Source: CBDAPE01 sp965198325
Lineage (GTDB): Bacteria > Pseudomonadota > Alphaproteobacteria > UBA828 > JAPUJA01
Direction: 5' to 3'
Assembly: GCA_965198325.1 (NCBI GenBank)
Contig: CBDAPE010000014.1
Location: 62,001-126,000 of the forward strand
DNA: 64,000 bases
In this document: piece by piece, positions 1-8,052 of the stretch
Numbering within the stretch: the first letter of the stretch is position 1
How the letters are laid out: every line of letters starts with the position of its first letter
Program-made: the position numbers and the translations under genes
Notes under the pieces: generated by a model
What the model saw: only the letters and a program-made list of their open reading frames with translations
Databases searched by the model: none
Told to the model about the DNA's origin: nothing

Positions 1-1
1 T

Positions 2-910
2 CGGGCACGGCGCGAGGTGATCCTCTCGGCAGGCTCGATCGGCTCGCCCCACCTGCTCTGGGTCTCGGGAATCGGCGCGGGGGATGAGTTGCGCGCCGCC
101 GGCATCGACGTGGTCTGCGACCTGCCGGGCGTGGGTCAGAACCTGCAGGACCATATCGAGGTGCTGGTGCAGTACGCCTGCACCAAGCCGGTTTCGCTCG
201 CAAGATCGATGTCGCTCCTGGGCAAAGGCAAGCTGGGCCTCGAATGGCTGCTGACCCGGAAAGGGCTGGGCGCCTCGACCCATTTCGAGGTCGGCGGCTT
301 CATCCGCACCCGGGACGATGCGTCCCATCCCGATCTGCAATATCACTACCTGCCGCTCGCAATCACCTACGAGGGCAAGCTCGCCAGGGGCCATGGCTTC
401 CAGGCCCATCTCGACACCTGCCGGCCGACCAGCCGCGGCCAGCTCAGTTTCACGTCCCCGGACGTCACGGTGGCGCCGCGGATCGATCCTAACTATCTCG
501 ACACCGAGGAGGACCGCCGGGACTTTCGCGAAGGCATTCGCAAGACCCGGGAGATTATCGCGCAGGCCGCCTACGACCCGTATCGCGGGCGCGAGCTGGC
601 ACCGGGCAAGGAAGCCACATCGGACGCGGACCTCGACGCCTTCTGCGCCGGGCACGGCGAGACCGCCTATCATCCCTGCGGCACCTGCCGGATGGGCAGC
701 GATCCGACGGCCGTGACCGACGGTGAGGGCCGGGTGCATGGGTTGGAGGGCTTGCGCGTGGTCGACGCCTCGATCATGCCGTCGATTACCAGCGGCAACC
801 TCAATGCGCCGACCATCATGCTGGCCGAGAAGCTGGCCGACGCCATCGCCGGGCGCGAGGCGCTGGCGCCGCTCACCGTACCGGTCTACGATCCCAAGAC
901 GGCCGCGTGA
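2..910 (+). CDS. GMC family oxidoreductase, choline-dehydrogenase-like (C-terminal part)
   Basis: This is roughly the last 300 residues of a glucose-methanol-choline flavoprotein; the FAD-binding N-terminus lies left of the window and the frame is open from base 2. The second GMC signature is visible at once (SAGSIGSPHLLWVSGIG). Near the end are AYHPCGTCRMG, carrying the family's active-site histidine, and SGNLNAPTIM, carrying the second catalytic position (Asn). Such enzymes oxidise an alcohol to an aldehyde using FAD. The substrate cannot be read from this part; choline, other amino-alcohols and polyethylene-glycol-like alcohols are all possible. It converges with the minus-strand genes that follow. 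Confidence 0.9.
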   Translation, partial: RARREVILSAGSIGSPHLLWVSGIGAGDELRAAGIDVVCDLPGVGQNLQDHIEVLVQYACTKPVSLARSMSLLGKGKLGLEWLLTRKGLGASTHFEVGGFIRTRDDASHPDLQYHYLPLAITYEGKLARGHGFQAHLDTCRPTSRGQLSFTSPDVTVAPRIDPNYLDTEEDRRDFREGIRKTREIIAQAAYDPYRGRELAPGKEATSDADLDAFCAGHGETAYHPCGTCRMGSDPTAVTDGEGRVHGLEGLRVVDASIMPSITSGNLNAPTIMLAEKLADAIAGREALAPLTVPVYDPKTAA

Positions 911-970
911 GCCGGTCGAAATGAAACGTGCGACGCCCTCGCCGCGCGGGCGCCGGGATTTGGGTCGCCG

Positions 971-1405
971 CTAGAGATTCTTCGGGTTGCCCTCGAGAAT
1001 CTCACCGTCGCCCGGATCGCCGTCGAGCGAGCCGTCGGCCTTGTACCAGGAAACTCTGTTGCCCTCGATGATCTCGATGAACCAGCAGCCGTCGTAGCCG
1101 GTTCCCTTGTAGTCGAGACAAAACATACTGTTCTGGGCCGACCACTTGGCGCGGTACTTGTCGCGATCCCACAGCCCCACGATGATGCCGTTGGGTTTGA
1201 AGAACTCCCAGTATTTCTTGCCGTAATCGAGACCGAACAGGGTGTTTTCCTGGAACACGGCGACGATCTCTTCATCGCTCAGAATATCCACGCCCTCGGG
1301 CGGCGTGGCATCGGCGGGCGGTTTCGCGGTGCCGGCCTGGGCCGCGCTCCAGGCCAACGCCGCCACCGCGAACGCAGCCACGGCAACGAGTCCTGATAGT
1401 TTCAT
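971..1405 (-). CDS. Secreted protein of unknown function
   Basis: A 144-residue protein with a clear Sec signal peptide (hydrophobic residues 5-20, cleavage after AQA near residue 24). The mature part has aromatic-rich blocks (GKKYWEFFKPNG, GLWDRDKYRAKW) and two cysteines in the second half (MFCLDY and DGCWFIEI) that could form a disulfide. The pattern of an aromatic strand, G, D/N, W and then C-L-D resembles small periplasmic beta-barrel or DUF995-like proteins, but I do not recognise a named family. It follows the broken binding-protein gene on the same strand after 67 bp, so it was probably co-transcribed with it. Confidence 0.75.
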   Translation of the reverse strand: MKLSGLVAVAAFAVAALAWSAAQAGTAKPPADATPPEGVDILSDEEIVAVFQENTLFGLDYGKKYWEFFKPNGIIVGLWDRDKYRAKWSAQNSMFCLDYKGTGYDGCWFIEIIEGNRVSWYKADGSLDGDPGDGEILEGNPKNL

Positions 1406-1472
1406 CTGTTCCTCCTCTGTCAGGACCTCGGGGCCGACCCAACCGCCGGCCCCGGGCCAGTCGCGGGCGAGA

Positions 1473-2576
1473 TTAGAAACCGGCCTTCATTTCCTCGAAC
1501 ATCTGGACGACGGCCTCGTAGTTATCGGGCATGCCGCCGATCACGGCGTTGTTCAGGAACGACGCAGCGTCCTGCGGCAGGCCGATATCGGCGAGCTCCT
1601 CGGGCGCGAACATCTCGGCCGCCTTCATATTCGAATGGCCGTAGCCATATTCGGTCATGTTGTAATAGCCCGAGCGGGGATCGAGCCGGGCGTCGAGAAG
1701 GTCGTAGGCGCGGTCCTCGTGGGGCGCGTCCTTGATCATGACGTAGCCGCAGGCCCAGGCGAGCGCGCCCTCCTTGGGCTCCATGTATTTCACCGGTATG
1801 CCTTCCCAGCGCAGGTTGATGGGCGTGTCGTTCCAGGTCAGCGCCGCGACGAGCTCGCCCGACGCAAGGCCCTGCTCGACCGACGACAGATCGTTGGTGT
1901 ACATGCGAAGCAGGGGCTTCTGCTCGGCCAACAGCTCCTTGAGCTCGGCGATCTGATCGAGGGTCAGGTGGTAGGGGTCCATGCCCATATAAATGGCGGT
2001 GATGAACGCCGTATCACCGGCGGCATCGATCACCGCCATCTTGCCCGCGTAGCGCTCGTCCCACAGCAGGCTGTAGGATTCCTCCTCGATGTCGACCAGA
2101 TCGGTGCGGTAAGTGATCGATGTCCAGCCCCAGTCCCACGGCACGAAATAATGCTCGCCGCCGAAGATCGTGCCCGGCAGGTTCTGCATCATGGGGTAAA
2201 GATCGGGCCAGTTCGACAGGCGGGACACGTCGATCGGCTGGATCAGGCCTGCATCCTTCCATTTTTGGGTGATCGAGCTGCACGGATGGGCGAGATCGGG
2301 CTTGAATCCCGAGGCAACCTTCGCGAACGCCTCGTCTTCGTCGCCGAACAGGGTGAAGTCTGGCGATTCGCCGTATTCCTAGATATAGGCGTCGTCGAAA
2401 CCGGGAAGTTCGTAGCCGCCCCAGGTGAACATCATCGCGTGATCGCTGGCAGCCCGGGCCGCGCCCGGGAACAGCGGGATTGCGGCGACGCCGATCCCGG
2501 CGGCGCCAAGCGACATTATCTCGCGGCGAGACAGGCCCATCGGGCCCCGGCCGCGTCCACCGAATTTCATGGTCAT
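1473..2576 (-). pseudogene. ABC transporter solute-binding protein, PotD/spermidine-putrescine type, interrupted by in-frame TAG
   Basis: Read through, this is a 368-codon gene for a periplasmic polyamine-type solute-binding protein. It starts at ATG 2576 with GGGAG upstream. The N-terminus carries a twin-arginine signal (SRREIM then a hydrophobic stretch ending ARA). Family features follow: MFTWGGYELPGFDDAYI, then FGDEDEAFAKVASGFKPDLAHPC and YFVPWDWGWTSITYRTD. A TAG at 2381-2379 falls between DDAYI and EYGESPDF. Both sides stay in the same frame and keep good coding character, so a single codon is at fault; GAG (Glu) to TAG is likely. No permease or ATPase gene is adjacent. Alternatives to true decay are sequence error or readthrough. 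Confidence 0.8.
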
Positions 2577-2757
2577 GGCAGTTTCTCCCTTGTGAAGTCT
2601 CGCAGTCCGGCGATTGAATACCGGCATCTTGGCACAATGATGGCAGATTCCGCCGTGCGGCTGCAAGCGCACCGCCGGAAAGGTCCGAAGTTTAGGGGTT
2701 TGGCCGATTCGCCGAGCGCCGCCGACGTCGTAGGATCTCGGGCGCTCGGCCCGCGCT

Positions 2758-3450
2758 CTAACGCCAGGTGACCGGAAAGAACGAGCCCTCGGACCAGATC
2801 TTCTTGGGCCGCTCGGTGTCGATCTGGTAATTGGTCTCGCGGACCTCGAAAAGGCGGCGGCCCAGGGCGCGGGATTCGCCGACCGGGTCGGCGGGATCGG
2901 ACAGCGTGTCCGCGCGGGCGTTGCCGACACCCACGACGAAACCCGCGAAGTCGTGATGCAGGTAGCGGCAGAGCTCTTCCATATGGGTGAGCACACCGAG
3001 GCGCGACGGCAGATTGTTCTCTTCCGCGCTCATCACGACGGCGAATTTCTTGTGCTGGAAATCGCGGATCACCCGCTCGCACTCGGGATGGCCAACCGAC
3101 ATGCAGCAGAACGAGCGGTCGAGCATGTTCTTGAGGATGCCCGAGACGCCGTACCACCAAAGCGGGGTCGCGTAGACCCAGGCGTCCGCGGGCAGCATCT
3201 TTTCGAAGAACAGCTCCTCGAAGCGGTCGTCGATGGCGCAGCGCCCGTCGGCCTTACGGCATTCCTTGCAGTCGCGCAGGAAGCCCTGCACATAATCGGG
3301 GATGTGGACGAGTTCGGTCTCGTGGCCGGCCTCGGCGGCGCCCTCGCACAGCGCCTCCGCCAGGCGGCGGGAATTGCCGTTGCGGCGCGGGCTGCCGCAT
3401 AGCGCCAGGACCTTACGCGGCGTATTGGGCTGGCTCGTCACGGCGTCCAC
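2758..3450 (-). CDS. NAD(P)H-dependent FMN reductase / flavodoxin-fold protein
   Basis: A 230-residue flavodoxin-like-fold protein. The FMN phosphate-binding loop is LCGSPRRNGNS (about residues 17-27) and the second flavin-contact segment is YATPLWWYGVSGILKNMLDR near 93-112. Cysteine clusters (CKEC, RC, FCC) resemble iron-sulfur-flavoprotein-like relatives but do not form a complete ferredoxin motif. Such proteins reduce FMN or quinone-like substrates with NAD(P)H in the cytoplasm. It is the first gene of a minus-strand run with the solute-binding and secreted protein genes. Confidence 0.8.
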   Translation of the reverse strand: MDAVTSQPNTPRKVLALCGSPRRNGNSRRLAEALCEGAAEAGHETELVHIPDYVQGFLRDCKECRKADGRCAIDDRFEELFFEKMLPADAWVYATPLWWYGVSGILKNMLDRSFCCMSVGHPECERVIRDFQHKKFAVVMSAEENNLPSRLGVLTHMEELCRYLHHDFAGFVVGVGNARADTLSDPADPVGESRALGRRLFEVRETNYQIDTERPKKIWSEGSFFPVTWR

Positions 3451-3481
3451 CTTATCGTTATCGTTGCATCCCCGGTCGCGC

Positions 3482-3557
3482 TGGTGCCGCGTGTAAGACT
3501 CGAACTTACGACCCCAGCATTACGAATGCTGTGCTCTACCAACTGAGCTAACGCGGC
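3482..3557 (-). tRNA. tRNA-Thr (anticodon CGT)
   Basis: A complete cloverleaf on the minus strand: acceptor GCCGCGT paired with ACGCGGC, D-stem GCTC/GAGC, anticodon stem CAGCA/TGCTG around loop TTCGTAA (anticodon CGT, reads ACG), T-stem GTAAG/CTTAC with loop TTCGAGT. The 3' CCA is encoded. All stems are perfectly paired. Confidence 0.98.
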
Positions 3558-3646
3558 CTCGCACCCCGGCTCCGGTTGTTTGAACCGGACCCGTGGCGAA
3601 AGCTAGCGCCGGGGGCGTTAACCGTCAATGAAGGTGATCGATAATT

Positions 3647-3720
3647 GCCCTACCGCGCTGCGCGCTGCTTGAGGGCGTTTGTGTATCCGCCCTACCGCGC
3701 TTCGCGCTGCTTGAGGGCGT
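3647..3720. repeat. Two tandem REP-like palindromic units after the SDR stop codon
   Basis: Two copies (3647-3678 and 3689-3720) of an approximately 32-bp unit. It starts GCCCTACCGCGC, has a short variable centre, then GCGCTGCTTGAGGGCGT. GCCCT pairs with AGGGC and GCGC with GCGC, giving an imperfect hairpin. The second copy ends two bases before the SDR stop codon (minus strand), so the hairpins would lie in its 3' untranslated region. No T-tract follows, so a simple intrinsic terminator is unlikely. Two more copies lie at 4535-4606. Confidence 0.8.
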
Positions 3721-3721
3721 G

Positions 3722-4507
3722 CTACTCGTTCCTCAGAAACGCGTCGGGGTCCTCGGGCAGGATCTGGCCGCCGTCGACGACGATCGCTTGGCCGGTGACG
3801 AACTTGGCCTGCTCGGAGGCGAGATAGACCATGGCATAGGCGATGTCGGCGGTTTCGCCGAGATGGCCCACAGGGATATTTTTCTCGACCGCCTTCACCC
3901 CGTCCTCGCCATAGAGCTTGACGAGGCTCGGGATCAGGATGTTGCCGGGGCTGACCGCATTCACGGTGATCCCGTCCTTGGCGAGCTCGAGCGACGCCGC
4001 CTTGATGAACGCGTTCACGCCGCCCTTGCTCGACGAATAGGCGGCGAGCCGCGCCTGGGCGACGTCGGGACCGGTGATCGACGAGGTGAACAGGATGCGA
4101 TCCCCCTTCTGCTTACGCATGATCGGGATGCACAGCTTGGTCAGCAGGAAGCAGGAGCGCAGGTTGGTGTTGATGGTGTCGTCCCACACCTCGACGGGCA
4201 TCTCCTCCATCAGCAGGTCGGGATAGATGCCCGCGTTGTGGCACAGGATGTCGAGCTTGCCATAGCTCTCGGCGGCAAAGGCGACGAGCGCGTTGCACTC
4301 GGCCTCGTCGCGGATATCGATCTGGCGATAAACCGCGTCGCCGCCCGCCTTGCGGATCGCCTCGGCCACCGCCTCGCCCTCGTCCACCAAACGCGACGCG
4401 CAGACTACCTTGGCACCCTCGGCGGCGAACACCGTGGCGATGCCCTCGCCGATGCCCCGGCCCGCGCCGGTCACGATGGCGATCTTACCCTCCAGATTGA
4501 TGCTCAT
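3722..4507 (-). CDS. SDR family NAD(P)-dependent oxidoreductase
   Basis: A 261-residue classical short-chain dehydrogenase/reductase. The Rossmann cofactor motif is TGAGRGIG (residues 13-20), followed by the HNAG structural motif near residue 90. The catalytic Ser is in FTSSITG and the Tyr/Lys pair in YSSSKGG near residue 160. The C-terminus has the usual VTGQAIVVDGGQ. An Asp/Glu that would mark strong NAD preference after strand 2 is not obvious (CASRL), so NADP is possible. The start at ATG 4507 follows GGGAG. It is flanked on both sides by paired palindromic repeats. Substrate unknown. Confidence 0.9.
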   Translation of the reverse strand: MSINLEGKIAIVTGAGRGIGEGIATVFAAEGAKVVCASRLVDEGEAVAEAIRKAGGDAVYRQIDIRDEAECNALVAFAAESYGKLDILCHNAGIYPDLLMEEMPVEVWDDTINTNLRSCFLLTKLCIPIMRKQKGDRILFTSSITGPDVAQARLAAYSSSKGGVNAFIKAASLELAKDGITVNAVSPGNILIPSLVKLYGEDGVKAVEKNIPVGHLGETADIAYAMVYLASEQAKFVTGQAIVVDGGQILPEDPDAFLRNE

Positions 4508-4534
4508 GGCTCTCGATCTCCCTTGTTGATGTTT

Positions 4535-4606
4535 GCCCTACCGCTCGCTGCTTGAGGGCGTTTGTTCGTCTACCCTATCGCGCTCCTGCGCGCTGCTTGA
4601 GGGCGT
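4535..4606. repeat. Two REP-like palindromic units after the hemY-like stop codon
   Basis: Copies three and four of the unit seen at 3647-3720. One is a shorter variant at 4535-4561 (GCCCTACCGCTCGCTGCTTGAGGGCGT) and one is at 4573-4606 with an insertion in the centre. The last base lies two nucleotides from the stop codon of the hemY-like gene, the same placement as the first pair relative to the SDR gene. The element seems to have an affinity for positions directly downstream of stop codons. Confidence 0.75.
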
Positions 4607-4607
4607 A

Positions 4608-6026
4608 TTACGTCATCCGGGCCGCGCGCTCGGCGGGCGTTTCGCCCGCGTCGCCCGGCTCGATAACACCCGGGGACCCATCGTGTTCCGCGTCCAGGCC
4701 CCCGCCCGCGACCGTATCCGCCGGCTGCCCGAACGGCGAACCTGGGGGCGAGCGCCAGACCACGGCATCGAAGCCGCCACAGGCCGGGCAATGCATCGGC
4801 CAGTCGGGGACCGGCACGCCGCACTGATCGCAGATCCAGACTGGATCGGGCTGCGCGTTACTCGCCTCGAGCAGCCATCGCCGGGCCGCCTCGCGGTCGT
4901 CATACTCGCTCTCTTCCAGCTCCGCCATCAAGCGATAGATTCGGGCGGCCGGGCGTTTGGTTACGGCGGCCTCCAGGTGGCGCCGCGCAGCGCCCCACAG
5001 TTGGGCATCGAGCGCGGCCCGTGCGCCGAGCGCGTGGCTCTCGACGTCGTCCGGGTTGGCCGCAATCAGCTCTTCCACATGCTTGACCCGTTCGGCGGGT
5101 GCCGAGGCCTCAACCGAGCGCAGGAACAGGCCGCCGAGTTCGCGATGGGGACTCAACGCCCACGCGGCGGCGATGGTCTTGCGTGCGGCGGCCCCCCGTG
5201 AGGTTTCGATCTGCAGCTCGGCGGCAAGCTTGATCGCCGGCACCAGATCGGGCGCCAGCGCGATCGCTTTGCGGACGAAGCTCAGCGCGTCCCTTGGATC
5301 GTTCGCGGCCCGCGCGTCCCGAGCCCGGCCCAGCAGCAGGACGGCGCGCCGACGCGTCGCCTCGGCAGATTCGATCGCCCGGTGCTTGAGCGCGGTCGCG
5401 ACCGTCGCCTCTGCATCGATCCAGGCCCCCGCGCGGGTCTGCAAATCGATCAGCGTGGTCAGCACCCACGGCGTTTCGGGCCGGAGCCGGTAGGCTCGCC
5501 GGGCAAGCTCGAGCGCCCTGGTCCGGTCGCCCGCCTTGGTCGCCTCGACAAGCAGCCCTCGCAGGCCCAGAAACTCCGTTTCCGAGCGCTCGAGCATGGC
5601 CTCGAAATAGGCCTTGGCGGCGGTCCCGTCACCCTCGAGCTGGGCGGCCTGAGCGGAGAGCAGGAGGGTGAGCGGCGGATCGCCCAGCAGGGCGTCGGCG
5701 CGCCTGGCAAGCCGGCGCGCGCCCTTCGCATCGCCCGCCGCGACCGCAACCAGGCCCCGGGTCAGGGCGCGATAGCCGCGCTGTTCGCGGCGCCGGCGGC
5801 GCGCCTCTCGAAAGCTCCTCGGGCCGTGCGAGACGAAGCGCCAGAGCTGATAGGCGCCGATCGCGAGAGCCACGACGATGGCCGCCGCGCCGATCAGCAC
5901 CGCGACCGAGGTTTCGATGCGGTAGGCTTCCCACTGGAGCACGACCCGGCCGGGATGATCGGCAGCCCAGACGGTCACAAAGGCGACCGCCGCAATGACG
6001 ACACAGACCAGGAAGAGCCGGATCAT
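4608..6026 (-). CDS. hemY: HemY-like membrane-anchored TPR protein
   Basis: A 472-residue protein with two N-terminal membrane segments (about residues 2-22 and 40-63), the HemY N-terminal domain, and then an alanine-rich alpha-helical TPR region. Near residues 399-418 there is a CDQC...CPAC pair, a rubredoxin/zinc-ribbon-like metal site, followed by a disordered tail. The exact role of alphaproteobacterial HemY in protohaem synthesis is unproven. Its start ATG overlaps the mitofilin stop (ATGA), so it is the last gene of the hemC-hemD-mitofilin-hemY operon. The architecture (membrane anchor, TPRs, C-terminal metal ribbon) parallels LapB/YciM of enterobacteria. Confidence 0.85.
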   Translation of the reverse strand: MIRLFLVCVVIAAVAFVTVWAADHPGRVVLQWEAYRIETSVAVLIGAAAIVVALAIGAYQLWRFVSHGPRSFREARRRRREQRGYRALTRGLVAVAAGDAKGARRLARRADALLGDPPLTLLLSAQAAQLEGDGTAAKAYFEAMLERSETEFLGLRGLLVEATKAGDRTRALELARRAYRLRPETPWVLTTLIDLQTRAGAWIDAEATVATALKHRAIESAEATRRRAVLLLGRARDARAANDPRDALSFVRKAIALAPDLVPAIKLAAELQIETSRGAAARKTIAAAWALSPHRELGGLFLRSVEASAPAERVKHVEELIAANPDDVESHALGARAALDAQLWGAARRHLEAAVTKRPAARIYRLMAELEESEYDDREAARRWLLEASNAQPDPVWICDQCGVPVPDWPMHCPACGGFDAVVWRSPPGSPFGQPADTVAGGGLDAEHDGSPGVIEPGDAGETPAERAARMT

Positions 6027-7294
6027 GGCGCCGCCGCCTGCCCCGCGCCCAGGCGATCGATCAGCAGGCGGTTTAATGCGACAAGCGCGCTATTGACCGA
6101 AAGACGCGCCCGGGCGTCGGTGAGCCAGGGCCCCGCGGCATCCGCGGCGGCGCCGCGCAGGCCCTCGAGCTCGGCCACCGCCAGTGCGAGTTCGCCGCCC
6201 ATTAGCCGGGCTTCGGCCCGCGCAATCCGCGCGTCCGCCGAGTCGCCCTCGATATCGCCGCCGGTGCGCCGCACCGAGACGATTCCGGCCAGCTTCTGGA
6301 GTGTCTGATCGACCCAGCCGGCGCCTTCGGGCGCGATCGCGGCGGTGACAACCGCGCGCGCCGTGGCATCGAACCGCGCCCGCAAGGCCTGCCGGGTGGG
6401 CACGCCCGAGACCGCGCGCGCCTCAAGCGCGGCCAGCGGGCCGGCGAGAGCCGCCTCGGTGCCCGTCAATTGACGCAGGGCCGCGAGATCGGACGCGTAA
6501 GGATCGCCGCGGGCCACACTATCCTGAAGCTGGCCGAGCGCCAGCAGCAGGGCGAGCGAGCGGGTCTCGGGTTCGGGCCGGGTATCGAGCGCGGACTCGA
6601 GTCGATCGAGACGGGCAATCAGGGCCTGGAGTTCGCTCCATGCACCCGCGAGCCCGGCGGCGAGTTCGCCCTCGATCGGTCCGGCCGCGCCGGCACCGAT
6701 CTCGTCGAGGCGGCCTTCGATCATGTCGAGCTGGTGGACGAGGTCGGCGATCGCGGCATCGTCGGTCAGGGCCGGCGCTTCGGCGAGGGCCTGTTCGAGT
6801 TCGCCGATGCGGGTGTCGAGCGCGGTGGGCGTCGCCCCGTCCGGCAGCGGCGCGGCAGGCGGAGCGGCATCGGCAACGACAGGCTCGGGAACCGCCGGTT
6901 CGGGTTTGGGCGCCCGCAGGGCCTCGACGGGGCCCGGCGCGGGGGCCTCTTCGGCGACCGGCGCCACGGGCTGCACATCGGGACCGATCGCCTCGATGAT
7001 CACCGGCCACAGGCCGTAAAGGACGGCACCAGCGACGATGCCTGCAAATACCAGCGCACCCCAGAACCGCGCCCGGCCGCGCCGGCGCTTCGGTTGAGGC
7101 GAAAGCGCCGGATCGCCGCGATCCGATGCCGGCCCGGACGATTTCGCAGCCGTGGCCGCCGTCGCCTCGCTGGACCTTGTTTCTTCGGGCTCCACTTCGG
7201 GTGGCGTCTTGCCGGTTCGCTCCGCCGAGGGGCGCGCGGCCGTCTTGTCGACCTTCTTGCTGAATTTTTTGCCGGCGCCGTGCCGCTCGACCAT
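6023..7294 (-). CDS. Mitofilin (Mic60)-family inner-membrane protein
   Basis: A 423-residue protein with a charged, low-complexity cytoplasmic N-terminus, one membrane helix (ARFWGALVFAGIVAGAVLYGL, near residues 75-96), a Pro/Ala-rich linker, a helical coiled-coil-prone middle region and a conserved C-terminal mitofilin-type domain (DARARLSVNSALVALNRLL). Alphaproteobacterial homologues sit between hemD and hemY, exactly as here, and are thought to shape inner-membrane invaginations and contact the outer membrane. The stop overlaps the hemY start by four bases. Confidence 0.85.
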   Translation of the reverse strand: MVERHGAGKKFSKKVDKTAARPSAERTGKTPPEVEPEETRSSEATAATAAKSSGPASDRGDPALSPQPKRRRGRARFWGALVFAGIVAGAVLYGLWPVIIEAIGPDVQPVAPVAEEAPAPGPVEALRAPKPEPAVPEPVVADAAPPAAPLPDGATPTALDTRIGELEQALAEAPALTDDAAIADLVHQLDMIEGRLDEIGAGAAGPIEGELAAGLAGAWSELQALIARLDRLESALDTRPEPETRSLALLLALGQLQDSVARGDPYASDLAALRQLTGTEAALAGPLAALEARAVSGVPTRQALRARFDATARAVVTAAIAPEGAGWVDQTLQKLAGIVSVRRTGGDIEGDSADARIARAEARLMGGELALAVAELEGLRGAAADAAGPWLTDARARLSVNSALVALNRLLIDRLGAGQAAAP

Positions 7295-7318
7295 CGCGTC
7301 TCTATTCCGGCTTGCTTA

Positions 7319-8044
7319 CTAGGATCCGGGCGGAGTGTCGAGCAGGGCAAGCAGGGCGTCCTGCTCCGGCCGCTCGGCAATCAGAACCCGCCGCCACGTC
7401 AAGGCGTCCAGCGCATCGGCCGCCGCGGCACTCAGGCAGACCGCCTCGACTGCCGCCGCAGAGCCCGCGAGACCCGCCTTCTCGAGAAGAGTAACAAAGA
7501 CCCCGGCGCTGCGGGGAGAGAAAAATAATGCCGTATCGATTGCGCCGGCCCGAAGGTCGCCGCACAGCGATTCGGACAGCGCCGAGCGCGCCTGCGCCTC
7601 GTAGAGGACGGCGCGGCGTACCGCAAAGCCCCGGTCCTCCAATGCGCCCGCCAGATCGCCTGCGACCTGGTTGCCCGCGGCGTGGAGAAGCATGCCCGCC
7701 TTCGGATCGAGCCGCCGGGCCACGAGCGCCGCCAGCTGGGCGACGTCGCCTTCCGCGACTTCGACCGAAGAAAACCCGCAATCCCGGGCCGCTTCGGCGC
7801 TCGCCGCGCCGACGGCGAAGACCCGCAGATCCCGGATCGCAGTGGCCGCCGCCAGGGCTCGCACGCCGTTCGCACTGGTGACCAGCAGGGCTTGAACCGC
7901 CGCAAGGTCGAGCGGCACATCCGCCTGCGGGGCGACAATTTCGAGCACCGGCTCGAGCACCGGCTCGAATCCGCGCTCGAGCAGCCTGTCCGCGACGCGG
8001 CGGGCATCATGTCGAGGCCGGGTAATCAGGACGCGGCGGACCAT
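7319..8044 (-). CDS. hemD: Uroporphyrinogen-III synthase
   Basis: About 241 residues, beginning MVRRVLITRPRHDARRVADRL, the usual HemD start. It closes hydroxymethylbilane with inversion of ring D to give uroporphyrinogen III. Conserved features include LLVTSANGVRAL near residues 60-70, FAVGAASAEAARDCG near 85-100 and LFFSPRSAGVF near 165-175. I chose ATG 8044, preceded by GGGG; an alternative ATG at 8056 overlaps the hemC stop as ATGA and adds four residues. The gene ends in TAG. Confidence 0.93.
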   Translation of the reverse strand: MVRRVLITRPRHDARRVADRLLERGFEPVLEPVLEIVAPQADVPLDLAAVQALLVTSANGVRALAAATAIRDLRVFAVGAASAEAARDCGFSSVEVAEGDVAQLAALVARRLDPKAGMLLHAAGNQVAGDLAGALEDRGFAVRRAVLYEAQARSALSESLCGDLRAGAIDTALFFSPRSAGVFVTLLEKAGLAGSAAAVEAVCLSAAAADALDALTWRRVLIAERPEQDALLALLDTPPGS

Positions 8045-8052
8045 CGCCCCGA

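Noticed and set aside
1242..2771. Long plus-strand open frame (over 500 codons) opposite the solute-binding protein gene
   Set aside because: It is antisense to clear coding sequence and has no motifs; long shadow frames are expected at this GC content.
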